From Blastomyces gilchristii SLH14081 (taxonomy: Eukaryota > Ascomycota > Eurotiomycetes > Onygenales > Ajellomycetaceae): a DNA stretch of 64,000 nucleotides. How positions within the stretch are numbered: position 1 is the first letter of the stretch; each line of letters opens with the position of its first letter. The stretch is taken from contig NW_003101678.1 of the NCBI RefSeq assembly GCF_000003855.2, positions 1,102,900 through 1,166,899 on the forward strand, in the 5' to 3' direction. Under the pieces are notes generated by a model. It worked only from the letters and a program-made list of their open reading frames with translations, was not told the DNA's origin and searched no databases. The position numbers and the translations under genes were made by a program. Below, piece by piece: positions 48,897-59,949 of this stretch.

Positions 48897-49291
48897 AAGC
48901 AAAAAGTTGTCTACAGTGCTTTATTATGCTATTTTCTTTAGTGTGAATACTACCCGCCGCTCGCCCTCTTTCACATACAAGAAATAGTTACTCTCTATAT
49001 TTTTAATATTCTGAAGTCGTGCAGTCGTGTAGGATCAAAATGAAAAGACAAATGGAAAAATTAAACAAAAAAAAAAAAAAAAAACAAAAAAGCCCCGTCT
49101 TCCGGGAAAACACTCTCTCCACCTTTTCACCCCCAAATAACAATCATGGATAAGGGAGGAGAAAGAGAGAGAGAGAGACTCCACGCCAACGCCTCCTCCA
49201 CACGCCTAGCCACTTAGCGGCTATCTATCTTCTTCGAAAGCTCTCCCCCGCCCCCCCCCCCCCCTTTTTTAAATCACACACCCACTGTTAT
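47727..49291. other. Convergent 3' region between RPB3 and TYS1
   Basis: No gene seen. Holds a poly-A of about 52 at 48842-48893, a second A-rich tract near 49068-49084, a GA-rich block at 49155-49178 and a C-run at 49247-49264. A tRNA-like hairpin pair near 47960-48020 on the minus strand was examined and rejected. Confidence 0.6.
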
Positions 49292-50738
49292 TTAAACCGC
49301 CAACTTCTCCAGCTTCTCCTCGACACCATCAACATCCTGTTTTGGCGCAGCAGCGCCGCCGCCGGGGTATCTGCTTCCCTTATCCTTGGGTTTCTTCTTT
49401 TTCTTTTCCGGCTCCGGTGGGGGTGGATATGCCTTCTTCTCGACCTCTTGCCAGTCCGGGTTAGCTTGGAAGGCGGCCTGGACGGGTGCGAGGAGTTTGT
49501 TGAGCGCGGTTGTTACGGCGGCTTTGAGGAGTTGGGGGGTTAACTGGATTTGTTTTTATCGGGTTAGTAAAAAATGTTCCTAAAGAAGGGTTTGGTGGGG
49601 ATGAAGGATGGGTAATTGAGATATGTAGACGAGGAGGGGGAGAAAAACAACGGGGAAGAAAAAACCCCACCCTATCCGCGCGATAATCCTTCTTCACCTC
49701 CTCAATATCCCCGTAAACAACCTGACCGCCCTCCTCCTCCGTCCTCTCGACCACAAAGGTCCCCTTCCCATCCGCGCTCTCCAGCGCACTAACAGGGAAC
49801 AACACATGCTCCACAAAACTAATAATCCCATTCCCCTCCGTCTCCCTCGGCATCGCAAACGCCTTCCTCAACTTCTTCTTCACCGTCTCCGGCGTGTCCA
49901 GAATGTCAATCTTAGAATCCGGATCCGACGCCGACATCTTCCCGCCCGCCAGCCCAGGCACCATGGGGCTCATTAGGTGCGCGCGCTCCTTGTAGCCAAT
50001 CCGCGGCAACGTCTCCAGCGCCAGCGTGAAGATCTTCCGCTGATCGACCCCGCCAAACTGCGCGTCGACGTCCAGGTGCTCCTCATCCAGCGCCTGCATG
50101 AGCGGGTAGATCAGACCGGACAACGGCGCGTTGTCAACCTGCTTCACGACCTCCGCGCCGGCCTTCTTGGCATCGTGCTCGGTCACGACGCTGCTAAGGC
50201 GGAACAGGTCCATGGTGTATTTGGGGGAGAGCTGGAAGTCGCTGCCGAGGACGAACTCCAGTTTGTCGATGGGGACGTGGATGGCTTCGAGGAGGGCGGT
50301 GATGACGTAGCGGTAGTATTTGGCGCGGAAGTTGACGAGGTCGATGGGCGCTTTGAGGTTGTCGAGGAACCCGTGGATGTCTGCGAGGAGGATTTTGACA
50401 TGGCAGCCTGCACGGAGGAAGTGGGCGAGTTTTACGATGGGGCAGAAGTAGCCGCAGTGTGGGCGGCCGGTTGTTGCGGTGCCTGTTGTATGTTGTTTTT
50501 TCAATTTTATGGAACTTTGATTTAGTTACTTACTCAGGCATTGGAAAGGATTGGCACTCTTGAAAGATATTATATCTATTCATGCGAATGGTGGGGGTTG
50601 TCAAATCATACCGAAATACACCTTTAATGGGCGGTTCTGTCGCAGGATGACATCTTCAATAAGCTCTGGCTTCAATACTTCTTGAAGATTGTGGTAGATC
50701 AAATCGACCTTCTCTTGGGGAGATAATTCTTTCGCCAT
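49292..50738 (-). CDS. TYS1: Cytoplasmic tyrosyl-tRNA synthetase
   Basis: Three exons, 50738-50612, 50482-49671, 49543-49292; phases agree; 396 residues, close to yeast Tys1 (394). A class I aminoacyl-tRNA synthetase that charges tRNA-Tyr. Seen: the first exon helical segment [19 protein letters not shown], the HIGH-like motif in TGRPHCGYF right after intron 1, [11 protein letters not shown], the tyrosine-binding region with [20 protein letters not shown], and the KMSKS loop as KMSAS in [17 protein letters not shown]. The C-terminal exon is a lysine/proline-rich tail ([18 protein letters not shown]) similar to the nucleic-acid-binding tails of fungal enzymes. Starts at the first ATG. Converges with RPB3. 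Confidence 0.97.
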
Positions 50739-51036
50739 CTTTTTTTTGTCCTGTGGGAGAGGCGAAGAGCGCGGCGGCGGAGGCACAACGGGGAGACGAA
50801 AAAGCAACAATATAAAAACTGCGGGGAGAGTATGTTAGTGGTCACGTGATTCGTAGTGAATTAATCTTTTCTCTCTCCAACTCCAATTATCTATCTGATT
50901 ATCTGAGGAAGATAGGATGGAAGAGATCTAAGGGAAATACGATACTCAATTGCTTCGAGGATGTCGCTACAGAAAAGAAGCTTGGGTGAAAATCAGCTGA
51001 ACTGTGTTTCATGTTCATGCACAAGATAAATGCGCA
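50739..51036. other. Upstream flank of TYS1
   Basis: About 300 bases between the TYS1 start and the hAT-like MITE insertion. Promoter presumably; no other feature seen. Confidence 0.5.
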
Positions 51037-51044
51037 TTTCGGCA

Positions 51045-51817
51045 TTATCTCAGCGGGCTCAGACCCTCTGGCTCGGTTTGAACGGGTTGCAGCATTATTA
51101 TTAACTAATCCGGCATGACACTAACCTACTTTTGATACAAGTCATGTGCTCAGAGCAATCCTCGCCAGAGGGTCTGAGAAGAAATGGTTCCATCTTTCAA
51201 TGAAGATTCCTGAGTGATTTTTCAGATTCTTCAACTTTGACTTTCTATTACTATATACCCACATATCTTTGAGATTTGAAAATCACCTTAGCTTATAGCT
51301 AAAGAGAAGAAGAATAGAAATATTTCTTTAATATTTCAAAAAAATCTATATTTAAGATAGATGTATACTCTTGAAAATGATCATATTTTTTGATCTCAGA
51401 ATTTCTAAGAGCTTTTTTTTGTATGAGAAATTGGATTAAAATTCCTGTGTTCAAAAACACACTGGTCAACTTTGAGATGATACTTCTATTCTAAGAACTT
51501 GAGATATGAATATAAAAATCAGATACATCATGAGAATATTGTTATTCTAAGGTTCTAAGGTGATACAGAAATAATGAATCTATGAAGTTGAGTTGAAATT
51601 CTCTTTCATACTCAGGATACTGAGTAAATTGTTCCTGTGTTATTAACAACTAGGAACTGTTTCTTAGATGCTTTGCAAGATATTATCACTCACATGACCT
51701 GATTTTACTATTTGGGTTAGCTTATTGCTTATTTGAGGTTAGCTCATGACATAATCATCAATCCAGTGTTAAAACAGCAATGAATATCTGGAGAAGCGTC
51801 TGAGCTTGCTGAGATAA
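51045..51817 (+). mobile_element. hAT-like MITE, copy A (773 bp) with intact 8-bp target duplication
   Basis: The element has 20-base terminal inverted repeats, TTATCTCAGCRRGCTCAGAC at both ends in opposite orientation. The flanks carry an exact 8-base duplication TTTCGGCA at 51037-51044 and 51818-51825. No open frame for a transposase, so it is non-autonomous. An 8-base duplication is typical of hAT elements; superfamily assignment is inference from size of the duplication. AT-leaning inside. The exact duplication shows that this copy inserted on its own rather than as part of a larger unit. A second copy in the opposite orientation is at 55308-56083. Confidence 0.85.
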
Positions 51818-51825
51818 TTTCGGCA

Positions 51826-52913
51826 GTAACATAATTAAATCAACCACCTAACTAACTTACGTGGGTGGGACTTGGTGTTGATGTTTCGGAACATCAAATA
51901 CAGGTTGGGGATCTTCCAAAATCAAGAAGATTGGTGCATAGGGCTAGGTCTCTTCACCTTACAATTTGTATGGCAATTTGACCCGGGGTTGTGGTGTGGT
52001 AGGGGTGGACGGGGGAATATCCCACGCGGGGGCTTCGAACCACGTTTGGTTGAATAACTCCACCACCAGACGGGGTATGCGGTCGGCGTTGGGGTCAAAA
52101 TGCTCGTATGATCGAGGGCTGTTCGATGGATCTATCGGCGGGTTCTTATTCGAAAAATTGAGCGAGTTCGTGGTGGGGCGGTTGTTGCATGTTGAATATA
52201 CAATTAAGATACATCATCTATAACTACGGACTCCACAATCAAATCTCGCTAGTTTGTGCTCTGTTCGACAAACCAGTTGCCTTTCCTCTCCAAGAAATTG
52301 GGCAAAATGCAGCTGTAGTTTTTCCCAAGTATATATATGTCGGAGTGCAACTAACTGGTTATGAAGACCAAGGCAGAGTTATGAGTGCAGAGTGTGAGTG
52401 TGGGGACTCCATTCCTCGGGTTCCTGGTCTAGTAGTTATTGGCGTTTGAAAAGAGCGACAGGAGTGTTGTTTCGGGAGTTCCTGTGCACAGCCAACGATT
52501 GGCCCTCAATTACCCTCATTTTTCTACGGAGTACAGAGAGCCAAAATCGCAGTCAAATGGTTGGTGGTAAATATCTCGATTTGCGGGTTGTAGATTCTTG
52601 CCAAATACATGTAACCACTCCGCCACGACTACTCCGTATAGCCCGCATGTATACCGAATGAGAACAATCATATGCCAAAATAGTTTAGAAAAAACCTAAG
52701 GGTCTAAGTTACAAGGGCCCGAAATTTCTAATTAGAATCGTTTATCGTTGGAGTTACCTTAATTAGCGCCATGGGTTGTGCCAAGACCTTTTGCGGCCCT
52801 CCCCTTGTCAATATTTTATATTTTATCAGACAATGCTCCATCCCTCCCATTGCATTCCAGGCCCAGCGGTAACAGAAAACTACCCTTCAATACCCCTCTT
52901 CCTTCCAATCGAC
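51826..52913. other. Spacer upstream of the DUF7924-like gene
   Basis: 1.1 kb without a recognised gene. Small plus-strand ORFs only. A GGTTCGAAGCC box on the minus strand near 52035 has no tRNA around it. The last 150 bases are the leader of the next gene. Confidence 0.5.
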
Positions 52914-54579
52914 ATGGCACCGCGTCGAAAGCCAAACGTCAGAAAGGTTGGGCCGCAACCTTCAGTGCGACAAAGTCAAGGTGGGCTGTTCACACTTATT
53001 TATTCCCTACTTTGACTAACCCTCAATAGAGAAGCGGCCACAAGGAATCAAGAAATACCAAGTGCAGAAAGTGGTTCGCAAAAGCGCGCGTCTGGAACAA
53101 TTACAAGTGCGAGCTGTATCCAAGGACAGGAGCACTGAACAAAGACAGCCATCCCCCTCTTTAGCAAGCAACCTTCCAATTAAGTCCCCCCAAAAGGTAC
53201 AAACCATTCCGCAAGACGGAAACCAAAAACGGAAACGGCCACAAGAAGCCAAAGATCGACTTCAAAATCCAGGAAATCTCTTCCAAAAGCGGCCGCGAAC
53301 ATCCCGTTTAAGCTCCACTGTTAAGAACATACCTAGCCAGGAGGCGACGAGCAACGTCAGCGGGATCGAGATTAGTCCTATCCGTTATTGGATTCAGACA
53401 GGACATTGGCCCAGGAAAGATTCCAAGCAAGGCAGCAGTATGAATTCTCTGCTTGCTAGAAAGAAATCTACCTCTTCTCTCCGCCGCAAAGGATCAGAAT
53501 CGAGTGCGGCGACGCCAAGTGATGAGAAGCCAAGAGAGGAAAAGAGTGCGCCGTATAAACATCGCCGCTACGAGATATTGCTAAGAACAAAGGGAAGTTT
53601 TATGCGTGACTCTGATACAGGCATCACGGATGAGAGCATACTGCTATACCAGTCCCTACTTGACACTGAGCAACTTGTCCCCACTGATTCGAGATTCCAG
53701 GATGATCTATTCACAAAAACTTGCGAGATGGTACGTCTTAGGAACGAAGCCAAGGTCATTATGGATATTGGACAGTTAATTGTTCCTTCCGCGGAGACTC
53801 TGGCTCTTTATGGGGCTACCAACCTCGACATCTTGATTGAGGGTTTCAATGAGGCCTGGAGCAAATGCATTCCATTTTACGGTCCCTGTCCGCAGCCCGA
53901 TTATTGCGTGGGATTCAGGCAGTCTGCATTCACACATGGCCAACTTGAAAAGCTCCAGCCTTTTATAGGCAGTTGGACTCATACTTCCTTACTTATGGCC
54001 ACGGACACCATGTATTTTCCGTTTCTGGCATGCGAGGTAAAATGTGGTGAGGTTGCGCTTGAGGTAGCGGACCGGCAAAACGCCCACAGCATGACCGTAG
54101 CGGTGAGAGGTGTTATTGAGCTTTATAGGGCTGTGAAGCGTGAACAGGAGCTTCACCGGGAAATCCTTGCTTTCTCAATCTCGCATGATCATACTACAGT
54201 GAGGATCTACGGCCACTATGCCCTAGTCAAAGAAAAGCAGACTACCTTCTACCGCCGCCCGATTCGCAAGTTTGATTTCACAGAACAAGATGGCAAGGAG
54301 AGATGGACGGCATACAAATTCACCAGGAACATCTACGATATATGGATACCAACCCATTTGAAAAGAATACACTCAGCAATTGATCAGATATCCTCTGAAC
54401 TGGATCTTGATGTCTCCCAGACCGAACTTCAGTTCTCTCAGCGGTCAAATGCTGAATCCTTTGAGGATGAAGACCGCCAATCAAGCTTCATCGGTTCAGC
54501 AGATATCGCCCCATCTACCTCCTTCACTCAGGTGCCTGAGCAGCCACCCAAGCAATTCAAAAAGCCAAGGAAGAAGTAG
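52914..54579 (+). CDS. DUF7924-like protein with a PD-(D/E)XK-type core
   Basis: Two exons, 52914-52980 and 53030-54579, phase 1, 538 residues. Residues 1-190 are basic and low complexity (MAPRRKPNVRK start, KKRKRP and RKKS clusters), suggesting nuclear entry and DNA binding. Residues 190-470 are a globular domain shared by a large fungal family that I recognise as DUF7924: YEILLRTKGSFM, ILIEGFNEAWSKCIPF, FPFLACEVKCGEVALEVADR (E358 and K360), HSMTVAVRGVIELYRAVKRE, ILAFSISHDHTTVRIYGHY and YRRPIRKFDFTE. The ExK pair at the end of a strand, with an upstream acidic residue, resembles the PD-(D/E)XK nuclease core. Nuclease activity is inference. The gene has many paralogues in some fungal genomes and tends to sit in accessory regions; here it lies between inverted MITE copies at the isochore edge. 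Confidence 0.83.
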
Positions 54580-55307
54580 TCATGCTCAGATACATACGGA
54601 GAAAGGGCTTCTGTTAAACAGATTTGATAAACCTGTCTCGAATAAAACTATGAAATCGTTGTGTCGAATTGGTGATTCCCCAAATAGCAGATGTTCCGGG
54701 CCACCTAGATAGTAATCCCTGTTTCTCCTGTCCAACTCAAAAGTGGCGCAAACGGGATAGAAAGATATCTGCGTGTTTGGGAGCTGGAGGGCTCCAGGGT
54801 GGGGGGATGTTGAGTCCGCCATATGTCGCGTTCATCTTCCCTTCATTGTCTCCACTCCAGGCCCACCCCTCAAATGAACCCCAGCATTTGCCATTTCACA
54901 TCGAAACCCTTACAGGATAGCGGGGTACGACTGAGTGGTATTCCAGACACCATACAGCCCCGGCGCTAATTTCGGCCAATCACATGTGCCTAACGGGGCA
55001 ATATTGATATTGAGGGAGATTTTTGACAGGATGTTCAGTGATGGTGAGCTGAGGGAGAAACTCAGATCACACCTCCGGCATTTTGAGAATCTGGCTGTCA
55101 GACAGGGAGTTGAGCAGGATGGCTGGGTCTCTAAAGATCGCTGGGAGAATGTGAAGGAAGCTCTCCATCTTTCTCAGCATGTCTTGCAGATTTTCCCCAT
55201 CTCTTCCCTCATTTATTCTCAGATCTTGCAAGATTTTCATCCGTTACAGCTACTTTTATTCCTCATCTTCCCACGTGACTTTTGGTTCTGCCTGGCTTGT
55301 CAACTTC
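54580..55307. other. Spacer between the DUF7924-like gene and MITE copy B
   Basis: A plus-strand frame from 54935 runs through about 110 codons (IFDRMFSDGELREKLRSHL) before entering the MITE; I recognise no family and it may be chance. GC content falls from here to the right. Confidence 0.4.
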
Positions 55308-56083
55308 TTATCTCAGCAAGCTCAGACACTTCTCCAGATATTCATTACTGTTTTAACACTGAATTGATGATTATATCATGAGCTAACCTCAAATAAGCAA
55401 TAAGCTAACTCAAATAGTAAAATCAGATCATGTGAGTGATAATATCTTATAAAATATCTGAGAAGAAATAGTTTCTAATTATTAATAACACAGAAATAAT
55501 TTACTCAGTACTCTGAGTATAAAAGAGAATTTCAACTTAACTTCATAAATTCATCATTTCTGTATTATCTTGAAATCTTAGAATAATAATATTCTGATGT
55601 TGTATCTGATTTTTATATTCATATCTCAAGTTCTTAGAATAGAAGTATTATCTCAAAGTTAACTAGTATATTTTTAAACACAGAAATTTTAATTCAATTT
55701 CTCATATAAAAAAAAGCTCTCAGAAATTCTGAGATTAAAAAATATAATCATTTTTAAGAGTGTACATCTATTTTAAATATAGATTTTTTTAAAATATTAA
55801 AGAAATATTTCTATTTTTCTTCTCTTTAACTATAAGCTAAGGTAATTTTCACATCTTAAAGATGTGTAAGTATATAGTAATAAAAAGTCAAAGTTAAAGA
55901 ATCTGAAAAATTCTTATAAATCTCAGATATCTTCATTGAAGATGAAATCTTTTCTTTTCAGACTCTCTGATAAGAATTACTCTAAGTATATAACTTGTAT
56001 TAAAAGTAGATTAGTATCATGTCAGATTAATAATACTGCAACTCACTTAAACTGAGTCAGAGAGTCTGAGCTCACTGAGATAA
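55308..56083 (-). mobile_element. hAT-like MITE, copy B (776 bp), inverted relative to copy A
   Basis: Reverse complement of copy A over the whole length, with the same TTATCTCAGC...GCTGAGATAA style ends. Differences from copy A are mostly C to T and G to A changes. Flanks TCAACTTC and TTACCTCT show no convincing target duplication, so it is either decayed or was moved after insertion. The AT-rich isochore begins inside this copy. Confidence 0.85.
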
Positions 56084-56757
56084 TTACCTCTCACGGGAAA
56101 AGATATGATGAAGATGATAGTGTTTCTCTACACAGCTAAGTTATTATTATAACTATATTACAATTCAGGTTGCTCAATTTCAGTTATAAGAAAAGATAGA
56201 AAGTAGAAAACTTAACCTTGCTAAGTGCATTACTTAATCTCATTATGTAAGCTGATCTTGTAAATGTGACCTGTGTTACTATCTAATCTCACTCAATATA
56301 TCTTTTCTTATAATTTGAAATTACTTAATTATTTACTATCAATTCTATAATCAATTCTTAATTAATTGTAAAACAATTTTTAATTAATTATAAAATAATT
56401 CTTCTCTTATTATAACTTTTATATATGAAGAAGACTTTACTAATTTTATTAATAATTAATTTAATACTGAAATTATTCTTAAATTTAATAATAAAGTAAG
56501 TATTTATATAATTTACACTGAATTGATTATCAACTGATTTTCAATCAATTATTAATTACTTAAATATACAGATTGAATTTATTTTTATTACTGTAATTAA
56601 TTATCAATTAATTCAGAATTAATTTAAAACTAATTTAAAATTAATTTAATACTTTAAATATTTTTATCTTAATATATTTTAAAATTCTGTAAAATATCTC
56701 TTTATATTCTATATGAATTTTTCTATTTATTTAATTGATTATAAATCAGTTATACAT

Positions 56758-57260
56758 AGACTGGCCGCCGGGATCATGAATTTCACGTTTGATTTCATTT
56801 GATCTGATTCTATACATTTCTTGGCGTGAATCCCGCTGGGACTGGCTATCAAAAAAACATGTAAAGTGACTATATATCAGATCTTAAAATGAAATCATGA
56901 CTTGAAAAAAATGAGAAAGTGATTTCATTTGATCTCATTTAGTCCCATTCTTAGCATAAAGTTACTATTTTTAGACATTTTAAGGTTTTTTTAGACTATT
57001 TTTAATTTTTTAAAAAGTAACACTTTTTGATAATGCTCAAATGAGATTTAAAGTCATTTAAAGCAATAAAAATAATTTAAATTGAGAAGTGAAAATCATG
57101 GTCTCATTTGAAAAATGTGACAAGAGTAGACAGTAAGTCTCACTGGGACAGTATGAGACTACTATCTAATGTTAAAACCGTGTAATGGGATCAGTCGAAT
57201 TGGTAATGAAACTATTAAAAAATCTGGTCCTGGTCCCAGACACGGTCACACGGTCAGTCT
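56758..57260 (+). mobile_element. 503-bp MITE, copy 1, with 10-bp target duplication
   Basis: Ends AGACTGGCCG and CGGTCAGTCT are imperfect terminal inverted repeats. An exact 10-base duplication AGTTATACAT flanks it (56748-56757 and 57261-57270). No coding capacity. A 9-10-base duplication is typical of Mutator-like elements; family placement is inference. This copy keeps GC-rich pieces such as GGCGTGAATCCCGCTGGGAC in the middle, in contrast to its surroundings. Confidence 0.87.
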
Positions 57261-58680
57261 AGTTATACATACTTTGATTGATTGATAAGCTGAGTGAAAT
57301 AAATGAATGAGTAAGAATAAGTACTTACAGGCAATTATTCAGGTGTTTGCAGCTTGGTATAATATATACTGTTAACTACTAGAAGTATTCACAGTAGAAA
57401 GATAAAATATAGAGATTAAATATATAATAGTATTTAAGCTAAGTTATAAATAGTAGTTATGAACTTCAGTCTATATTATTATATGTAGTCAAGAGCTGCT
57501 AACTCTATTAATTATATAAGAGATAGAAATAGAGATAAAGAATTCATAAGAAGCAGAATTTCTTATATACTCTTCTCTCTCTAAGATTTCATCTGTGAAG
57601 TCTTTCACTGAGTGATTTTATAGAATCAGACTCAGCACTGCAGTGATACTCACTAAAAACTCTTCATATTTATAAAAAATCTCAGTGAGAAAAAATCTCT
57701 TATTATTATAAAGAGAAAAGAGTCTGTCACTCAGTTTCTTATTCTATAAGATTCTTTATAATCTGCAGATCTTTCTCTGACTATTATACAGATTTATCTC
57801 ACATCTTTCATATAGAAGAGTTTTAGTTAATCTTCAATTATTTCTGTGAGATTCTTATATAATTATTACACAGATTCATCTCACAGATAAATTACTTTCT
57901 ATAAAATTACTCTCATTAAAGAGATGTATTTACAAGTTAATCTTTTACTTATTCTTATAAATCATCATTCTTTAACACTGTAGAGTTGTAAGGAATTTTT
58001 CATTTCTTTATTAACTCTGTAGAATTGTAGAATCAAGATATTTATAATCTATAATTACTCTTTATAGTTATATAGAAAGATTCAGATCTGTAATTTATAA
58101 TCACTCTTTATTTACTAGAGTGATCTGACTATTTTACAGAATCACTTATAGTATAAATAAATCTCTCTAAAGTAGTATAAATATCTCAGACCTGTCTGCA
58201 GAATCTCATCTTATTTTCTCTTTTTCTATAACAGCTTTTATTCTTATAACTGTAAGTATTCTCATTTATCTGTGTAGTATTTTCATCTAGATAATAGAGA
58301 GAGAGTGTTTCTAACAATATTTATATATTAATTCAAGAACTTCTTAAGAATAAAAATTTTTTCAATTTTAATATCTTTATAAATAATGTCTGACTACTAC
58401 TGAGCTTCTTATAAGTGTTTCTGTAACTTCTCTAATTACTTTTTATCAGCTGATGAAGCAGAAATACTATTTTCTATAATATTGTCTTTATCTCTTTCAG
58501 CTCTATTATCACACTTAATCTTCAGATTAGTAGTTAACTCTGTGTTTCTTTCAGATCAGTTTCTGACTCTCAGTAGCATAATCTTACTCTTTACTATAAG
58601 TCTCTCTGTAAGTAATTTCTTACAGACTCTAGCTAATAGTTTCTACAAAGCTCTCAGTGCTGTCAGTACTCTCTACAGCT

Positions 58681-58770
58681 GTCTCAGTGACCAAATGATT
58701 AATGCGGCCACCTGGTAGAGCCTTGGCGTGGGAAATCAAGGCGCGTGGGTTCGAAACCCATAGAGAATAC
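58681..58770 (+). other. tRNA-like, B-box-bearing island (tRNA relic or SINE head)
   Basis: A GC-rich patch of about 90 bases inside AT-only DNA. GTGGG-TTCGAAA-CCCAT at 58745-58761 is a well-formed T arm with a canonical B box (GGTTCGAAACC, 58748-58758). Upstream, CCTTG and CAAGG (58721-58725 and 58737-58741) pair around an 11-base loop, and ACCAAATGATTAATGCGG resembles the D arm of a serine-type tRNA. No pairing acceptor stem can be built, so it is not a functional tRNA. A tRNA-derived SINE or a decayed tRNA are both possible. Confidence 0.4.
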
Positions 58771-59949
58771 ATTAAATCCGGAACTCAAGCACCTCAGGTT
58801 TCTAATAAATACAGAGGTGTACAAATCACTTCAATGAATTGCTCTATGTTTCTGAGCTGAGAAGTTATTATCACATGTATCTAATTATCACTTCTTTGTA
58901 TTTTTCTATGTTCTTGTTATCTTGATGTGATCTCAACACCTGTATTTTCTTCTGTATAATTAACACTTGATCTGTATTTAACATCACATAAGAACTCATC
59001 ATAAGCTCTACTTGTATATAAGTATAATGAAAGAATAATAATAATAATAATAACTCTCTACAGCTCTGTAAATTTACAATCACTCTCTTTCTATCTGTAT
59101 AATCTCTGATTAAATATATATAAATATATCTAGATTCTCTATTAACAGTTCTCACACTGTAGTGCATTTCTGCAATCTCATTATTAATAAGAGATAAGTT
59201 TTCAGATATCTGTAAAATTTAAATAATTAAGATAATATAAATGCTATGAATTTATAATAGAAGTTAATCTGAATAGATGAGCTCTAGTTTCTCTCTTCAT
59301 ATCTTAATTATTTCTGAGCTGAATACTTCAGTATAACTGAAGAAGTGAACACAGCTTTGTAAGAGATATCTGATTACATACATAGATAATCAGCTCTCAA
59401 GACTCTGCTATAACTGTATACACTCTGATATTCAGCTCTTGTAAAGTCTATGCATTTCTAACAGTCTTTATATTAAATATAATAATTATCTGTACTACAG
59501 ATATAATACTCTCTACTTTTTTAAAGAGAAGAATTGATAGTTATAAGAGAATTAAGTGTTACAGATATTAAAAATATAAGTATAAGTTTTCTTTATTTTT
59601 TCTTTATTAATCTCTAAATTGTATTCACAGTTCTATTTTTATTTTTCTTTATTTTGAGCTTTAATAATAACATAATTTCTTCTTCTCTTTATATACACTG
59701 TGAACTGTTCATCTCAGTAGAAATTTATTATCTTATAGACTAGAGTTTATAAATGACAGTGTTAATATCTTTATAATAATTAGATTCTTAGTGAAGATTA
59801 TATTATTCTGACTTATCAGAATTCACAGTATAAAAGTTATATCTCAGCTTTCACAGATATCTTATCTGCTCAGATAATTCTCAAATAAACTTATTTACTT
59901 TATCAGAATACTCTTATCACTGAATCTTAAATTAGAGCTCATAATCTTA

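Noticed and set aside
52020..52080. Minus-strand B box GGTTCGAAGCC
   Set aside because: Too close to any candidate A box; no cloverleaf.
51045..56083. One 5-kb transposon with 775-bp inverted ends
   Set aside because: Copy A has its own 20-bp inverted ends and its own exact 8-bp duplication, so it is an independent insertion; a joint unit is kept only as a hypothesis.
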